12,714 nt of DNA. Origin: Alistipes sp. (GTDB taxonomy: Bacteria; Bacteroidota; Bacteroidia; Bacteroidales; Rikenellaceae). The notes beneath the pieces were generated by a model. It did no database searches, was not told the origin of the DNA, and was given only the letters and a program-made list of their open reading frames with translations. The position numbers and the translations under genes were made by a program. Position 1 is the stretch's first letter. Each line of letters opens with the position of its first letter. The stretch covers positions 1 to 12,714 of the forward strand of contig JAGBYV010000232.1 of NCBI GenBank assembly GCA_017628595.1. The letters are read 5' to 3'. This document shows positions 6,816 to 12,714 of the stretch, piece by piece.

Positions 6816-7877
6816 ATGAAACAACTCATCACTATACTCTCTGCGCTATGCCTCTGTAGCGCATGCTCGCACGGTGTTCGCTTCGACATCGAGGGACGCC
6901 TTGCACAACGTGCCGCCAGCACCGTCTATCTGGTTGTGCAAAACAACGAGACTGACACTTTGGCCTCTGCCAGCGTGCGTGACAACAACACCTTCCACCT
7001 GAAGGGAGAGCTGTCCGAACCTACTACCGCCTTTATATGCGACGATGTGGGCAACGCCCTGGCTATGCTTCTCATCGAGGATAGTCCCATCACCATACGT
7101 TCCCGCAGCGAGGGTGGCTACATTGCCGAGGGAGGCCCCATAAACGACAAATATAACCTCATCATCAGCCGCCTGTCGGACATTGCAAATCAGATCATGA
7201 CACTCACTCCCGAGCAGGAGAATGCCGAGGAGCACTACGAGTCGCTGGTGGCCAAATACAACGAGGTCCTCTCCACTGCCATAACCGACAATCTGGATAA
7301 CATCATCGGCGTGGAGCTCTTTACTACACAGGAGTCGCGCTCGATGACTGCCGAGGATATGCGTGTAAGACTGAATCAGTTCTCGCCACAGATGCGCAGC
7401 CTGAAGCAGATGCGCGAATTTGAGCAATACATCGAAACCTACGCCCTGAGCGAGATAGGACAACCCTTCATCGACATTGAGGTGGAGAGCATCACAGGAG
7501 GCAAGCAAAACCTCTCGGAGATTTGCGGCAAGGGTAAGTGGGTGCTGCTTGACTTCTGGGCCACATGGTGCGATCCATGCATGCAGGAGATACCTATCCA
7601 GCAGCAGGCATACAACAAATACGCCCTGCGAGGCTTTGAAATATGCGCCATATCGCTCGACCGCGACGTGGACCGCTGGCGATCGTTCGTTAGGCAGAAC
7701 AGATTGTTGTGGTCGCACTTCATCGACTCTACCGACCCCACACGTCCTGCGGCAGCCGAAGCATATGGACTTATCACCATTCCCGCCAACTTCTTGATTT
7801 CGCCCGAGGGCGAGATTGTGGCTCGCAACCTGCATGGCGAGGCTCTGCTGCACGAATTGGAACATCGGCTGGAATAA
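6816..7877 (+). CDS. TlpA/ResA-like thioredoxin-fold lipoprotein with DUF4369-like N-terminus
   Basis: Periplasm-facing thiol-disulfide oxidoreductase of 353 residues. The N-terminus is a short signal sequence ending in CSAC with candidate lipidated Cys17; the -3 residue of this lipobox is Cys rather than Leu, so it is slightly atypical. Residues about 20-110 form a beta-rich region (FDIEGRL, VYLVVQNN, FHLKGELSEPTTAF) resembling DUF4369; about 115-210 is helical and charged. Residues about 215-353 are the thioredoxin domain, with KWVLLDFWATWCDPCMQEIP: the redox-active CxxC is Cys252-Asp-Pro-Cys255. The cis-proline loop is TIPANFLI (Pro323). This architecture is common and often multi-copy in Bacteroidetes; the partner protein is unknown. 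It may reduce or fold exported cysteine proteins; a link to the CxxC-bearing TonB receptor upstream is speculative, since a terminator and a separate promoter divide them. Confidence 0.92.
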   Translation: MKQLITILSALCLCSACSHGVRFDIEGRLAQRAASTVYLVVQNNETDTLASASVRDNNTFHLKGELSEPTTAFICDDVGNALAMLLIEDSPITIRSRSEGGYIAEGGPINDKYNLIISRLSDIANQIMTLTPEQENAEEHYESLVAKYNEVLSTAITDNLDNIIGVELFTTQESRSMTAEDMRVRLNQFSPQMRSLKQMREFEQYIETYALSEIGQPFIDIEVESITGGKQNLSEICGKGKWVLLDFWATWCDPCMQEIPIQQQAYNKYALRGFEICAISLDRDVDRWRSFVRQNRLLWSHFIDSTDPTRPAAAEAYGLITIPANFLISPEGEIVARNLHGEALLHELEHRLE

Positions 7878-7958
7878 AAACACCCACCAACAACAGTGTG
7901 GCAATCAACACCTTGCATCATAGGAGTGAAAATAATTGAAAAAAACTTCCAAAAAGAT

Positions 7959-7989
7959 TTGCACAGAAAGAAAAAGTGCCGTATATTTG
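7959..7989 (+). promoter_or_regulatory. Promoter of the tRNA-Arg gene
   Basis: TTG (7959-7961) is followed by exactly 20 nt and then TATATTTG (7982-7989), a near-ideal Bacteroidetes promoter. Transcription should begin near 7996, about 12 nt before the mature tRNA. The 81 nt between the lipoprotein stop and this promoter show no clear terminator. Confidence 0.8.
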
Positions 7990-8007
7990 CACTCGCAATC
8001 AGCAAAT

Positions 8008-8081
8008 GGCTCCGTAGCTCAACTGAATAGAGTACTTGACTACGGATCAAGCGGTTACAGGTTTGAATCCTGTCGGAGTCA
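8008..8081 (+). tRNA. tRNA-Arg (anticodon ACG)
   Basis: A complete cloverleaf of 74 nt without an encoded CCA. The acceptor stem is GGCTCCG with CGGAGTC (one G-U at pair 2-71). The D stem is GCTC/GAGT, the anticodon stem CTTGA/TCAAG with loop CTACGGA placing the anticodon ACG at 8042-8044, the variable loop CGGTT, and the T arm ACAGG-TTTGAAT-CCTGT. The discriminator is A8081. ACG reads CGU and, once A34 is deaminated to inosine by TadA, also CGC and CGA. Confidence 0.96.
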
Positions 8082-8091
8082 CTGAAAGTGA

Positions 8092-8123
8092 AGCGGTTAC
8101 CAATAAGGTGACCGCTTTTTTTT
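8092..8123 (+). terminator. Rho-independent terminator of the tRNA-Arg gene
   Basis: AGCGGTTACC (8092-8101) pairs with GGTGACCGCT (8107-8116) through one G-U, loop AATAA, followed by eight T (8116-8123). It begins 10 nt after the tRNA end, making a compact one-gene unit. Confidence 0.92.
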
Positions 8124-8180
8124 GTGCAGTTTTTGAGCGTTTTCGGTGGTTTTTAGGGCATTTGTGTGAAGCAGAGAGCG

Positions 8181-8762
8181 CTATCTATACGTTACCGAGC
8201 AGGGGGTGGCAACCAAATGCCACATCTGATGTCCAAAGAAAAGACGCGTGCCGACACTGTTAAAACCCAGCGAGGTGTACAACCTCTCGGCTTGTGCATT
8301 GTCAGAATCGACGATAAGCCCCACGCGCTCGTGTCCTTCATCAAAGGCCTTTTCACACAGAGCAGCCACCAGCGCACGTCCTACACCTTGACCACGATAC
8401 TCAGGCACGACACCTACCGAGTCGAGATAATACTCGCCCGCCTCGGTCTCGTTGGGGATGGTAGGTACACGTCCAATATGTTCGCGAATGATGGCAAACG
8501 TGCCCGCACGCAACTCCTCCAGCATAGCGCCATCGTAACCCACAACAACACCCGCTACGGAGCCGTCAACCTCGGCAACAAGAGCATAATGCCAGCTATA
8601 CTGCGTAGCATCGGCCTGCGCCACCGATGTGAGTACCGCGAGATAATCCTCGCCACAATAGTCATAAAGAGCCTGCTCATCGCCAATGGCCATAGCCACG
8701 ACGCGTGCAATCATCGTGGCATCATCCATCGTAGCTCGGCGTACGGAAATACTACTTGTCAT
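8181..8762 (-). CDS. GNAT-family N-acetyltransferase
   Basis: Cytoplasmic acetyl-CoA-dependent acetyltransferase of 193 residues; the acceptor (small amine, peptide or protein lysine) cannot be told. The N-terminus ISVRRATMDDATMIARVV is the usual first strand and helix of the fold. Motif A at about 113-135, LDSVGVVPEYRGQGVGRAL, carries the pyrophosphate-binding R-G-Q-G-V-G loop (123-128). Motif B follows with NAQAERLYTSLGF at 155-167, where Tyr162 is the usual catalytic-acid position. A loop at about 95-110 (GRVPTIPNETEAGE) is an insertion that may shape the acceptor site. The ATG at 8760-8762 gives a full-length domain. It is a lone gene converging on the tRNA terminator. I found no clear promoter box in the 104 nt upstream; TAACTTCG on the minus strand near 8826-8833 is one mismatch off. 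Confidence 0.9.
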   Translation of the reverse strand: MTSSISVRRATMDDATMIARVVAMAIGDEQALYDYCGEDYLAVLTSVAQADATQYSWHYALVAEVDGSVAGVVVGYDGAMLEELRAGTFAIIREHIGRVPTIPNETEAGEYYLDSVGVVPEYRGQGVGRALVAALCEKAFDEGHERVGLIVDSDNAQAERLYTSLGFNSVGTRLFFGHQMWHLVATPCSVTYR

Positions 8763-8805
8763 AATGCTTTATAGGTTGTTGATAGTCAGTGTGGGGATTT
8801 ACCCC

Positions 8806-8820
8806 TGCGCCGGGAGCGCA
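8806..8820. repeat. Short GC-rich inverted repeat upstream of the acetyltransferase gene
   Basis: TGCGC and GCGCA flank CGGGA in the region before the acetyltransferase start. It could be a small leader hairpin or a protein site; there is no T tract, so it is not a terminator. Confidence 0.25.
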
Positions 8821-8866
8821 AATGCGAAGTTACACTTTTTATCGAATATCGGCACATAAGTGCAAC

Positions 8867-8892
8867 AAAAAAGGAGTGCCCAGGGGCACTCC
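8867..8892 (-). terminator. Rho-independent terminator of the exported unknown protein gene
   Basis: On the minus strand GGAGTGCC (8885-8892) pairs perfectly with GGCACTCC (8873-8880) over the loop CCTG and continues into six T (8867-8872). It follows the stop codon at 8920 by about 27 nt. Confidence 0.9.
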
Positions 8893-8919
8893 ATAACTGA
8901 ATCTACGTTGTTATCAGCA

Positions 8920-9462
8920 CTACATCATCGATGCCAGGTCGATAGCAATCTTCATACCGATCTTAATGCCAGGATACATCGAAACCGCGCCGTAAATCTT
9001 CATCAATGCATCGTTCTGCTCTGCGTTGGGCATAACCTGCGAAACGACATTGATAACCTCCTGATTATTGAAGATAAGGTTAGCACCCTTCATATCCTCG
9101 TGAGCAACGATATCGACATTCAGATCATAGCTCTTGCCTGCAATACTCATCGATGCACCAAGGCTCATAGAATCTGTACCCTGATCGAATGCAAAAATCT
9201 GACCCGTAGTCTTCTTCTCGCCAGAGGTGAATGTTACCGTACCGCTGTAGTCGATTGAGATAGTCTCACGACCAACCTGCCAGCCAAAAGCCTTCTCCAC
9301 GTCGGGCAATACCGACTGCAAAGCCTCAACAACAGCTTTTGTCTGAGCATCATCGCCCTTATACTCCATCACAAGACCATTGTACTTCATAGGATTCTCC
9401 TGCGCCTGCACGCCACATACGGCTGCAAGGCAAAACAACGCTGCAAAAATAATTTTTTTCAT
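8920..9462 (-). CDS. Exported protein of unknown function
   Basis: I do not recognise this 180-residue protein. Residues 1-20 form a classical signal peptide (KK, then a hydrophobic core, then VQA), probably cut before Gln21, so it should be periplasmic or surface-exposed. The mature part alternates a helix-like segment (about 38-58, containing VVEALQSVLPDVEKAF) with beta-strand-like stretches: ETISIDYSGTVTF (66-78), GQIFAF (87-92), SLGASMSIAGKSYDLNVDIV (100-119) and GANLIF (126-131). A helical end (134-155) and an uncharged tail follow. Strands with alternating polarity suggest a small beta-sandwich or lipid-binding fold, but this is a visual impression. It has no cysteine after the signal peptide and no lipobox. 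It is a single-gene unit with its own promoter box and terminator. The ATG at 9460-9462 is the only start consistent with the signal peptide. Confidence 0.85.
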   Translation of the reverse strand: MKKIIFAALFCLAAVCGVQAQENPMKYNGLVMEYKGDDAQTKAVVEALQSVLPDVEKAFGWQVGRETISIDYSGTVTFTSGEKKTTGQIFAFDQGTDSMSLGASMSIAGKSYDLNVDIVAHEDMKGANLIFNNQEVINVVSQVMPNAEQNDALMKIYGAVSMYPGIKIGMKIAIDLASMM

Positions 9463-9529
9463 ATTCCGTGTGTTTTATAAGTTAGTATCTACTTTATATA
9501 TATTGGAGCAAATCACATGCTTCCTTTCC

Positions 9530-9537
9530 CAAAATTA
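9530..9537 (-). promoter_or_regulatory. Probable -7 box for the exported unknown protein gene
   Basis: The minus strand reads TAATTTTG, a perfect -7 box 67 nt before the ATG at 9462. The expected -33 site falls inside the terminator stem at 9541-9578 and lacks a well-spaced TTG (the closest is 14 nt away). Confidence 0.45.
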
Positions 9538-9540
9538 ATA

Positions 9541-9578
9541 AAAAAACTGTCCAATAAAGAATTATCGGACAGTTTTTT
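9541..9578 (-). terminator. Terminator of the RND/PII-like operon, symmetric
   Basis: A perfect 12-bp inverted repeat, AAAAAACTGTCC (9541-9552) with GGACAGTTTTTT (9567-9578), with a 14-nt AT-rich loop. Because the stem ends in A/T runs on both sides it could terminate transcription in either direction. It lies 18 nt after the stop of the PII-like gene. Confidence 0.85.
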
Positions 9579-9595
9579 CAATGAGCGATAATCTA

Positions 9596-9901
9596 TTATA
9601 TCATATCGGTTACGGGCCAAGCGAAGGCACGGAGTCCCTGCTGGTCGTTCTCCTGGTCGAGTTGCTTCATGCGAGCGAGGAACGCCGCAGCCTTATCATC
9701 CTCCATCACAGAGATAAGAGCCGAGTTCATCGTAGGCCATGCATGCGAACCCAAGTGAGGCTCACCATCGTTCGAGCCACAACCCATAAGCTCCTCCCAA
9801 CCGGTAAAACCACGGATGCCCATATCTTTCATTATATCCATAACAGCCTCATACATAGACTGGTTACATGATAAAAATATTGCTTTCATAGTAACATTCA
9901 T
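9596..9901 (-). CDS. PII-like small protein coupled to RND exporter gene
   Basis: A 101-residue cytoplasmic protein. Its length and layout resemble the PII-like superfamily: a first strand MKAIFLSCNQ (5-14), helix about 15-27, a strand and exposed loop GFTGWEELMGCGSNDGEPHL (31-50), the conserved-looking block LGSHAWPTMNSALISVME (50-67), a helix about 69-82 and a last strand LRAFAWPVTD (90-99). The loop would correspond to the T-loop of PII proteins, which contact transporters and bind nucleotides at its base. The gene starts 2 nt after the stop of the RND permease gene, so it is translated with it; the alternative ATG at 9887-9889 (Met5) fits the first strand equally well. PII-like proteins encoded beside heavy-metal RND exporters have been described (often called PII-NG); membership here is inferred from pattern, not from a search. 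Confidence 0.8.
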   Translation of the reverse strand: MNVTMKAIFLSCNQSMYEAVMDIMKDMGIRGFTGWEELMGCGSNDGEPHLGSHAWPTMNSALISVMEDDKAAAFLARMKQLDQENDQQGLRAFAWPVTDMI

Positions 9902-9903
9902 TT

Positions 9904-12714
9904 TTAGTTATTAGCCTGCTTCAATGCCATCTTTTCGCGGCGCTTCTCACCACGAACAGCGAAGGCTGCAAAGAGCGTAGGGATAAGGATCAGCGTAATC
10001 AATGTAGAGAACGCAAGACCCCATGCCACTGACATACCCAGCGAGTTCCACATCTCGGCACCTACGCCATTACCTACTGCCATCGGGATCATACCGAGCA
10101 CCGTAGTGGTAGTAGTCATCAGGATAGGACGCAGACGGCTCTTACCGGCTGTAACCACAGCATCGATGATATTCATACCACGCTCACGGCAGAGGATGGT
10201 GTAATCCACCAGCACGATACCGTTGTTCACCACAATACCGATAAGCATCAATACACCAAGCACTGACATGATGTTAAGAGGTGTACCCGTAACGGCCAGA
10301 CCGATAGCAACACCCAACACGGCGAAGGGCAGTGAGAACATGATTACGAAGGGATAGGTCAATGACTCAAACTGCGAAGCCATGATCACGAATACCAGGA
10401 TAACCATCAGCACCATAAGCAGCGCCATATCGGTAAATGTCTCCTGCATATCCTCGTATGATCCACCCACGAGCCATGAGAAACCAGCAGGCATATTAAT
10501 CTTATCCAACTCGGTCTGAACCTGCAGAACCATATCACTAAGCGCATAGCCCGTACCTACGATACCCGAAATGGTAACATAACGGTCGCGGTTCTTACGT
10601 GTAATGGTCGGAGGTGTCGAAGCCTCCTTTACGGTACCGATATCGCGGATCTTCACGCCCTGACCCATCTGGTTGTAGATGGTGATATTCTCAATATCCT
10701 CGATTGACTCACGGAACTTCTTGTCATAACGCACACGAATATCGTACTCATCACCATCCTCACGATAGAATGACGATACAGAACCGTTGATACGGTTACG
10801 CAAGTACATTGAAGCCGTCGTTACATCCAGACCGCTGCGAGCCAGCTTCTCCAGATCGAAATCAACGTGATACTCGGGAGTATACTCGTTACGCGAAACG
10901 GTAACCTCAGTAAAGCCATCGATATTGCGCATGATGTTAGCCACCTGCTCAGCCAAGGCATCCGAAGTATCGAAGTCGTAGCCGTAGAGCTCAATATCCA
11001 CTGAGCTTGCACCACCCATCGAGCCGGCACCAGTTGTTACGTTAAAGGTACGAATCTCGGTGTACTCGTCCAGAATAGCACGCATCTCATCGGCAATCTC
11101 GGTAAGACCCTTCTCACGCTCGGTCTTCTCCACAAAGCGCAGGTTCATAGAGATAATGTGTGTACCATTCTCAGACATTGCGCCGAAGATATTGTCGGTA
11201 TCGGCCTGACCCTCACGAACGCTCACCATCTCCAACTCCTCGGGGAATGCTTTGCGGAAACGATCCGAAATCTCAAGCGAGAGATCGCGTGTAATCTCCT
11301 GACGCGTACCTGCGGGAAGCTGAATAGATACAGAGAGTGATGCATTATCCTGCGCGGGGAAGAACTCCGACTTAATGAAGGGGTACAAACCACCCAACAC
11401 GCCAGCGAAGAGCGCCAACGAACCAATGATGATAGTCTTACGGTGTGTTACGCACCACGCGAGGATGCCGCCATAGAAGTGGTTGAAGCGCTCCATCACA
11501 TTGTCGATATGATACTGGAACCAAGCCTTCTTCGGGCTCTTCTTCATCATCAATGAGCAAAGTACGGGAGTAAAGGTAATCGCCGCGATTGTTGATACGG
11601 TAAGTGTGATGGTTACCATCCAACCCATTGAGTTGAAGAGCACACCCGCCATACCTGTCACCATGGTAAGGGGCAGGAATACGGCAATTGTAGTAAGTGT
11701 ACCACCAATAACTGAGATACCCACCTCCTTGGTTGCAAAGATCGCAGCCTGCTTGGGCTTGGCACCTCGGTCGATATGAGTGGTGATGTTCTCCAATACT
11801 ACGATGGCATTATCCACAACCATACCGATAGCAATTGAGAGCGACGACATGGTGATGATATTGAGCGTCTCACCTGTAGCCAGGATATAGATAACGGCTG
11901 CAAGCAACGAAATAGGAATCGTAAAGATTACGATGAAGGTTGCACGCCAGCGACCCAGGAAGAGGAACACTACGAGCATCACCAAAAGGAAGGTGGTGAT
12001 GATGGTGTCGCGCAACGACTGCACGGTAGATACGATGTTATCCGATGTATCCATAATGGTGAAGAGCTGCACATCGGCGGGAAGGGTCTCCTTCAACTCT
12101 TCGATGTATGCCTTAACCTCGCGAGAAATAGCCACGGCATTAGCACCCGACTTCTTCTGCACGATGATCATACCACCCTGATCACCATTGTTATAGGTCT
12201 CCTGAATACGCTCCTGAACGGTATCCTTGATCGTAGCCACCTCACGCAAAAGGATGGGGGCACCGTTGCGATAACCGATCACAAGGTCATACATCTCGCT
12301 GGGATCCTCAAACTCGTGGTCCACACGCAAAGAATAGGCGTTAGAACCTACGTCGAACGAACCTGCGGGAGTGTTGCGGTTTACGGCTGCAATAGCGTTA
12401 GAGATAGCCTCAATAGAAAGACCGTAAGCCTCCAGCTTGTTAGGGTCGCAATATACCTGAATCTCACGCTCGGGAATACCCGAGATAGAGATTGTACCCA
12501 CACCGCTAACACGAGCCAGCGGAGTTGCGATCTGGTCGTCGAGAATCTTGTAGAGTCCCGACATACTCTCCTCTGCAGTTACACCGAGCATCAACACGGG
12601 GATCATATCAGAAGAGAACTTGAAGATGATAGGCTGACTCACGCCATCGGGCAGCGTTGAGAGCATATCCAGTTTATCGCGCACGTCGTTGGCCAAAATA
12701 TCCAGGTCGTAACC
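9904..12714 (-). CDS. RND-family efflux permease (AcrB/HAE1-like), N-terminus outside the window
   Basis: Inner-membrane proton-driven efflux pump subunit that works with a periplasmic adaptor and an outer-membrane TolC-like channel. The visible 936 residues lack roughly the first 90, including transmembrane helix 1, because the gene starts beyond the right edge. Family features: the porter segment with STLPDGVSQPIIFKF, the TM2-TM3 region TIITTFLLVMLVVFLFLGRWR, TM4 with GMVVDNAIVVLENI (Asp codon at 11812-11814, matching one of the two AcrB proton-relay aspartates, the second being Asn), TM10 with GIVVNNGIVLVDYT where the AcrB lysine position is Asn (codons 10222-10227), and a short cationic C-terminus. 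These substitutions agree with HAE1-type pumps of Bacteroidetes rather than enterobacterial AcrB. Substrate (drug, bile salt, lipid or metal) is not readable. Adaptor and outer-membrane genes probably lie upstream, outside the window. Confidence 0.94.
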   Translation of the reverse strand, partial: GYDLDILANDVRDKLDMLSTLPDGVSQPIIFKFSSDMIPVLMLGVTAEESMSGLYKILDDQIATPLARVSGVGTISISGIPEREIQVYCDPNKLEAYGLSIEAISNAIAAVNRNTPAGSFDVGSNAYSLRVDHEFEDPSEMYDLVIGYRNGAPILLREVATIKDTVQERIQETYNNGDQGGMIIVQKKSGANAVAISREVKAYIEELKETLPADVQLFTIMDTSDNIVSTVQSLRDTIITTFLLVMLVVFLFLGRWRATFIVIFTIPISLLAAVIYILATGETLNIITMSSLSIAIGMVVDNAIVVLENITTHIDRGAKPKQAAIFATKEVGISVIGGTLTTIAVFLPLTMVTGMAGVLFNSMGWMVTITLTVSTIAAITFTPVLCSLMMKKSPKKAWFQYHIDNVMERFNHFYGGILAWCVTHRKTIIIGSLALFAGVLGGLYPFIKSEFFPAQDNASLSVSIQLPAGTRQEITRDLSLEISDRFRKAFPEELEMVSVREGQADTDNIFGAMSENGTHIISMNLRFVEKTEREKGLTEIADEMRAILDEYTEIRTFNVTTGAGSMGGASSVDIELYGYDFDTSDALAEQVANIMRNIDGFTEVTVSRNEYTPEYHVDFDLEKLARSGLDVTTASMYLRNRINGSVSSFYREDGDEYDIRVRYDKKFRESIEDIENITIYNQMGQGVKIRDIGTVKEASTPPTITRKNRDRYVTISGIVGTGYALSDMVLQVQTELDKINMPAGFSWLVGGSYEDMQETFTDMALLMVLMVILVFVIMASQFESLTYPFVIMFSLPFAVLGVAIGLAVTGTPLNIMSVLGVLMLIGIVVNNGIVLVDYTILCRERGMNIIDAVVTAGKSRLRPILMTTTTTVLGMIPMAVGNGVGAEMWNSLGMSVAWGLAFSTLITLILIPTLFAAFAVRGEKRREKMALKQANN

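Noticed and set aside
6846..7904. A 352-codon open frame on the minus strand opposite the thioredoxin-like lipoprotein gene
   Set aside because: It is a mirror of a clear coding region, shows no domain or signal sequence, and its composition (many Leu, His, Val) is what an antisense frame of this codon usage gives.
8166..8774. A 202-codon plus-strand frame opposite the acetyltransferase
   Set aside because: The minus strand carries a complete GNAT domain; the plus frame is His/Arg-rich without motifs.

Overview
The window looks like a chromosomal segment from a member of the Bacteroidetes, probably order Bacteroidales; a Rikenellaceae/Alistipes-like source is only a guess. The evidence is Bacteroidetes-type promoters (TAnnTTTG boxes, in the two best cases with TTG exactly 20 nt upstream), few Shine-Dalgarno-like start sites, and families typical of the phylum: a DUF4834-like membrane protein, a TonB receptor with an N-terminal carboxypeptidase-regulatory-like domain, and a lipoprotein thioredoxin with a DUF4369-like N-terminus. 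I saw no insertion sequence, integrase, phage gene or CRISPR array.

Layout. Positions 1-114 (minus) hold the first 38 codons of gap (GAPDH) with its own promoter. Positions 302-2241 (minus) form a likely operon: DUF4834-like membrane protein, then an MlaE-type lipid-transport permease, then its MlaF-type ATPase, the last two overlapping by 4 nt. purB (2374-3717, plus) is divergent from it and ends in a UUCG-tetraloop terminator.

Positions 3861-6708 (plus) carry a two-gene unit: a small secreted or membrane-anchored protein with three HxH motifs, then a TonB-dependent receptor with a CGNCG motif in its plug. The 108-nt gap between them can fold into a multi-branched RNA. It is closed by a perfect 14-bp inverted repeat that overlaps the stop codon of the first gene and ends 8 nt before the start codon of the second. 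This is the most unusual structure in the window and suggests translational coupling or a regulated leader. A thioredoxin-like lipoprotein (6816-7877) follows under its own promoter, and then a tRNA-Arg(ACG) gene with clear promoter and terminator.

Positions 8181-9462 (minus) hold a GNAT acetyltransferase and an exported protein of unknown function, separated by a terminator. Positions 9596-12714 (minus) hold an RND-type efflux permease, cut by the window edge, followed 2 nt later by a small protein that resembles the PII-like superfamily. This pairing points to a regulator or sensor dedicated to the exporter.

Apart from the gene pairs MlaE/MlaF, HxH protein/TonB receptor and RND/PII-like, the window is a mosaic of independent housekeeping transcription units.
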